A DNA stretch of 64,000 bases from Bacteroidaceae bacterium (GTDB lineage Bacteria > Bacteroidota > Bacteroidia > Bacteroidales > Bacteroidaceae). The translations under genes were made by a program, and so were the position numbers. Where the stretch lies: positions 621,178-685,177 of the forward strand of contig CABIVS010000003.1 of the NCBI GenBank assembly GCA_902362375.1, read 5' to 3'. The notes beneath the pieces were generated by a model. The model worked only from the letters and a program-made list of their open reading frames with translations. It did not search any database and was not told the DNA's origin. Shown one piece after another: positions 61,415 through 64,000 of the stretch (position 1 is the stretch's first letter; every line of letters begins with the position of its first letter).

Positions 61415-62359
61415 ATGGAAAAAAATCGATTTACTATTTGTGCAAACAATTACATTGATTGTTTGCGACAAGAGGGTCGTTATTCTACGGCCCATGTGTA
61501 TAAACACGCTATTCGTTCTTTTTCGCAGTTTTGTGGAACTCAATCCATCACGTTTAGTAAGATAAACCGTGAAACTCTAAAGAGGTATAGCAACTACCTG
61601 ATGGCTTCCCGTTTGAAGCCCAATACGATTTCTACGTATATGCGTATGCTGCGTAGTATCTACAATCGTGGTGTCGATATGCATCAAGCTCCTTATGTGC
61701 ATGGTTTGTTCCGGGATGTTTTTACCGGGGTAGACACACGTCAGAAGAAAGCCATCCCGATCGGCGAACTTCACATGCTATTAAACAAAGATCCTCAATC
61801 GGAAAAGCTTCGCCGGACGCAAGCCATTGCCAATCTGTTATTTCAGTTTTGTGGAATGCCTTTTTCTGATTTAGCCCATTTGGAAAAGTCCAATTTGGAG
61901 CGGGGACTTTTAAAGTACAATCGCATCAAGACCGGTACTCCTATGAGCATAGAAGTGTTAGAGTCAGCGCAGAATGCAATTGGGGGACTGTATAATAAAT
62001 CAGATGCCCGGAGTTCCGATTATCCTGATTATCTTTTCCGGATATTAAGCGGAGCGTACAAGCGGAATGAAGAAGGAGCCTATCGTGAGTATCAGTCAGC
62101 TTTGAGACGTTTTAATAATGAGTTGAAAAGCCTGTCCAGAAAATTAAGGCTACATTCGCCCGTCACGTCGTATACGCTTCGTCATTCTTGGGCTACGACT
62201 GCCAAGTACAGAGGTGTACCTATCGAAATGATTAGCGAATCACTAGGACACAAATCTATTAAAACAACACAGATATATTTAAAGGGTTTCGAATTGGAAG
62301 AAAGAACAAAAGTGAATAAATTGAATTATTCTTACGTTTGTAATTTTAAAATGTTCTGA
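61415..62359 (+). CDS. Tyrosine recombinase (capsule-locus invertase type)
   Basis: 314 residues. N-terminal SAM-like core-binding domain (NNYIDCLRQEGRYSTAHVYKHAIRSF in parts) and a C-terminal catalytic domain: Arg in NLLFQFCGMPFSDLAHLEK region (the first Arg position appears replaced; see findings), then YTLRHSWATTAKYRGVPIEMI with H-x-x-R (HSW context) and SLGHKSIKTTQIYLKGF with His and nucleophile Tyr. Such enzymes lie upstream of Bacteroides capsule loci and invert the adjacent promoter. The 62403-62693 inverted repeats are the likely target. Confidence 0.85.
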   Translation: MEKNRFTICANNYIDCLRQEGRYSTAHVYKHAIRSFSQFCGTQSITFSKINRETLKRYSNYLMASRLKPNTISTYMRMLRSIYNRGVDMHQAPYVHGLFRDVFTGVDTRQKKAIPIGELHMLLNKDPQSEKLRRTQAIANLLFQFCGMPFSDLAHLEKSNLERGLLKYNRIKTGTPMSIEVLESAQNAIGGLYNKSDARSSDYPDYLFRILSGAYKRNEEGAYREYQSALRRFNNELKSLSRKLRLHSPVTSYTLRHSWATTAKYRGVPIEMISESLGHKSIKTTQIYLKGFELEERTKVNKLNYSYVCNFKMF

Positions 62360-62402
62360 TTAGTATTATTAAAGCATTATGGATTAGGGACTTAATGCTA
62401 GT

Positions 62403-62693
62403 GTTACTTCTTAGGTAACGGAAATATATTCGCTACAAAGATAGGTAAAAATATTAATAGCAAACAAACAAAAAACTTCTTTTTTTCCTTTTTCTCTAAA
62501 ATATGCAACATGAATCTATCTGAACATGAAGGATAACATCTTCATGCTCAAAGACTTTTTATTACCTAAATTCAAGAATGCTTTATATTGAATGTTAGGT
62601 ACCTGCTTTTATATTCCCTCATAATCGTTTTTTTATCTTTTTTCACAACGATGTGTATTCTAAATGTGTGTTGTCCGTTACCTAAGAAGTAAC
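62403..62693. repeat. Invertible promoter segment bounded by 20-bp inverted repeats
   Basis: GTTACTTCTTAGGTAACGGA at 62403-62422 is the exact reverse complement of 62674-62693; each arm has its own GTTAC/GTAAC core typical of tyrosine-recombinase crossover sites. The 251 bases between are AT-rich and carry a full promoter on the minus strand. This occupies nearly the whole 357-base gap between recombinase and upxY. Confidence 0.85.
62436..62468 (-). promoter_or_regulatory. Capsule promoter, in OFF orientation
   Basis: On the minus strand TTTG (62465-62468) is 21 bp from TATCTTTG (62436-62443), a consensus Bacteroides promoter. It points to lower coordinates, towards the left repeat and the recombinase, away from upxY. 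Confidence 0.75.
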
Positions 62694-62716
62694 GGAATAA
62701 CATGGGGTAAAAAAAT

Positions 62717-63313
62717 ATGATTTTAACGAAACCGAAATCAGCAAATGCCGGGCCTAGTAGTGGGACAGGGGAAGGCGTAGCACACTCAAAACGTTGGTAT
62801 GTAGCACTTGTTCGAATGCATCATGAGAAGAAAGTTGCCGAACGTTTATCTAAAATGGGAATTGATTCTTTTGTTCCCGTTCAGCAGCAAATTCATCAAT
62901 GGAGCGACCGTCGTAAGATGGTTAATACAGTCTTACTCCCAATGATGGTTTTTGTACATGTCAATCCAAAAGAACGTGTGGAAGTTCTTTCATTTTCTAC
63001 GGTCAGCCGTTATATGGTGATGCGTGGAGAGAGTACTCCTGCCGTTATTCCTGACGAGCAGATGGCACGTTTCCGTTTTATGCTCGATTATTCCGAAGAA
63101 GCAGTCTGTATGAATGATACTCCACTGGCGCGTGGTGAGAAAGTTCGTGTCATAAAAGGTCCTTTGAGCGGGCTTGTCGGCGAACTTGTGACTGTAGCCG
63201 GAAAGAGTAAGATTGCCGTTCGTTTAAATATGCTTGGCTGTGCTTGTGTCGATATGCCAATCGGTTATGTAGAACCTACAAAGATTACCAATGACGATAC
63301 TAAAAAACTTTAA
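62717..63313 (+). CDS. upxY: UpxY family transcription antiterminator
   Basis: 198 residues. NusG-like NGN domain (WYVALVRMHHEKKVAERLSKMGIDSFVPVQQQ in parts) and a C-terminal KOW domain (RGEKVRVIKGPLSGLVGELVTVAGKSK in parts). In Bacteroides, UpxY proteins bind the untranslated leader of their own capsule operon and prevent premature termination. First gene of the locus; ATG 23 bases after the right inverted repeat. No upxZ follows; instead the export gene overlaps its end by 23 bases. Confidence 0.93.
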   Translation: MILTKPKSANAGPSSGTGEGVAHSKRWYVALVRMHHEKKVAERLSKMGIDSFVPVQQQIHQWSDRRKMVNTVLLPMMVFVHVNPKERVEVLSFSTVSRYMVMRGESTPAVIPDEQMARFRFMLDYSEEAVCMNDTPLARGEKVRVIKGPLSGLVGELVTVAGKSKIAVRLNMLGCACVDMPIGYVEPTKITNDDTKKL

Positions 63314-64000
63314 CGTATTTCTATTCATTCTGCTGTTGGGAGTTTGTTCTCCCTTAATGGCTCAAAATATGAGCGACTCCCAAGTTCTTGAATATGTCAA
63401 GGACGGCATCCGCCAGGGTAAAGAACAAAAGCAACTAGCCTCCGAACTGGCACGCAAAGGCGTGACCAAAGAGCAGGCAACGCGTGTGAAGCAACTATAT
63501 GAGCAGCAAAACAATGTCAATGCTTCCAATGCAACAGGTACCGATGTCAATGAATCACGCCTGCGTGAGGAAATGAAAGAAAATACTTCCGATATGCTGG
63601 AAGACCACCCGAGCACTCAAGACCTCGCACGTGGCAACCAGGTTTTCGGACGAAACATCTTCAACACCCGTAATCTGACTTTTGAACCCAGCGTCAACAT
63701 CGCCACTCCTTTAAGCTATCGTCTGGGTCCCGGTGATGAAGTGATTATCGACATCTGGGGAGCCAGCCAGAACACTATCCGTCAGCATATTTCTCCTGAC
63801 GGCACGATCAACATTCAGAAAATAGGTCCTGTCAACCTGAACGGACTAACCATTGCTGAAGCCAACGACTATCTCAAAAAGACATTAAACAAGATATATA
63901 ATGGTCTTAATAATACGAATGATCCCACCTCTGACATCCGTCTGACTTTGGGTAGCATACGTACTATCCAGATCAATGTAATGGGTGAGGTTGTCCAACC
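63291..64000 (+). CDS. Wza/SLBB-type polysaccharide export protein, 5' part (runs off window)
   Basis: The frame starts with ATG at 63291, 23 bases before the upxY stop, and is open to the window end (236 residues seen). A signal peptide (FLFILLLGVCSPLMAQ) is followed by a helical Gln/Lys-rich segment and the polysaccharide export domain (SYRLGPGDEVIIDIWGASQNTIRQHISPDGTINIQKIGPVNLNGLTIAEA in parts), then the start of an SLBB-like region (SIRTIQINVMGEV). It should form the outer-membrane channel that exports the capsule. Confidence 0.92.
   Translation, partial: MTILKNFNVFLFILLLGVCSPLMAQNMSDSQVLEYVKDGIRQGKEQKQLASELARKGVTKEQATRVKQLYEQQNNVNASNATGTDVNESRLREEMKENTSDMLEDHPSTQDLARGNQVFGRNIFNTRNLTFEPSVNIATPLSYRLGPGDEVIIDIWGASQNTIRQHISPDGTINIQKIGPVNLNGLTIAEANDYLKKTLNKIYNGLNNTNDPTSDIRLTLGSIRTIQINVMGEVVQ

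Noticed and set aside
1..64000. CRISPR array
   Set aside because: No regularly spaced identical repeats with unique spacers were found; repeats seen are palindromes or single duplications.

Overview
The window is a Bacteroides chromosome segment, probably of the B. thetaiotaomicron/ovatus group (inference). Support comes from the Bacteroides-type promoters (TTTG, 19-21 bp, TAnnTTTG), an UpxY-type antiterminator with an adjacent tyrosine recombinase at the edge of a capsule locus, SpII lipoproteins, Bacteroidales-specific DUF families, and few strong Shine-Dalgarno sequences. Nothing was searched; all assignments come from reading the sequence.

Layout. 1-5.4 kb: 3' part of a tricorn-like protease, a YczE-type membrane protein divergent from an AraC regulator, and a dxs-type transketolase. 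5.4-9.7 kb: a frameshifted winged-helix gene, then an operon with an alpha/beta hydrolase, a cyclophilin-like lipoprotein, DUF3737 and a MalY-type aminotransferase. 9.9-17.1 kb: an OmpA-family protein, then a tight five-gene operon (WGR/LRR protein, ATP-grasp, alkaline-phosphatase-superfamily enzyme, two radical SAM enzymes, the second fused to a HAD phosphatase). It matches the uncharacterised STM4015-STM4011 families and is the best candidate for an undescribed system. 17.1-20.8 kb: a MATE transporter behind a structured leader, a Crp-like and an AraC regulator, and a PNPOx-fold protein. 21.5-29.8 kb: two paralogous AraC/flavodoxin/aldo-keto reductase modules, the first decayed. Three promoters here and at 5.9 kb share a roughly 33-bp operator at exactly the same distance from the -7 box, implying one AraC regulon. 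29.8-34.0 kb: an AT-rich island (DUF488 gene pair, AraC, aldo-keto reductase) between tRNA-Asp and a copy of the tRNA 3' end.

34.4-61 kb is mostly core: purU-hisH-hisA-hisF-hisIE, ftsE, lysC, lysA, ferritin, a sensor kinase, kbl/tdh for threonine breakdown, murB, an MBL hydrolase, DUF3127, dnaN, an exonuclease, coaBC, recN, rlmB, a pseudoprotease-TPR protein and an MNT/HEPN pair. 61.4-64 kb opens a capsular polysaccharide locus: tyrosine recombinase, a 291-bp invertible promoter segment, upxY and a truncated Wza-type export gene. As written, the invertible promoter points away from upxY (OFF).
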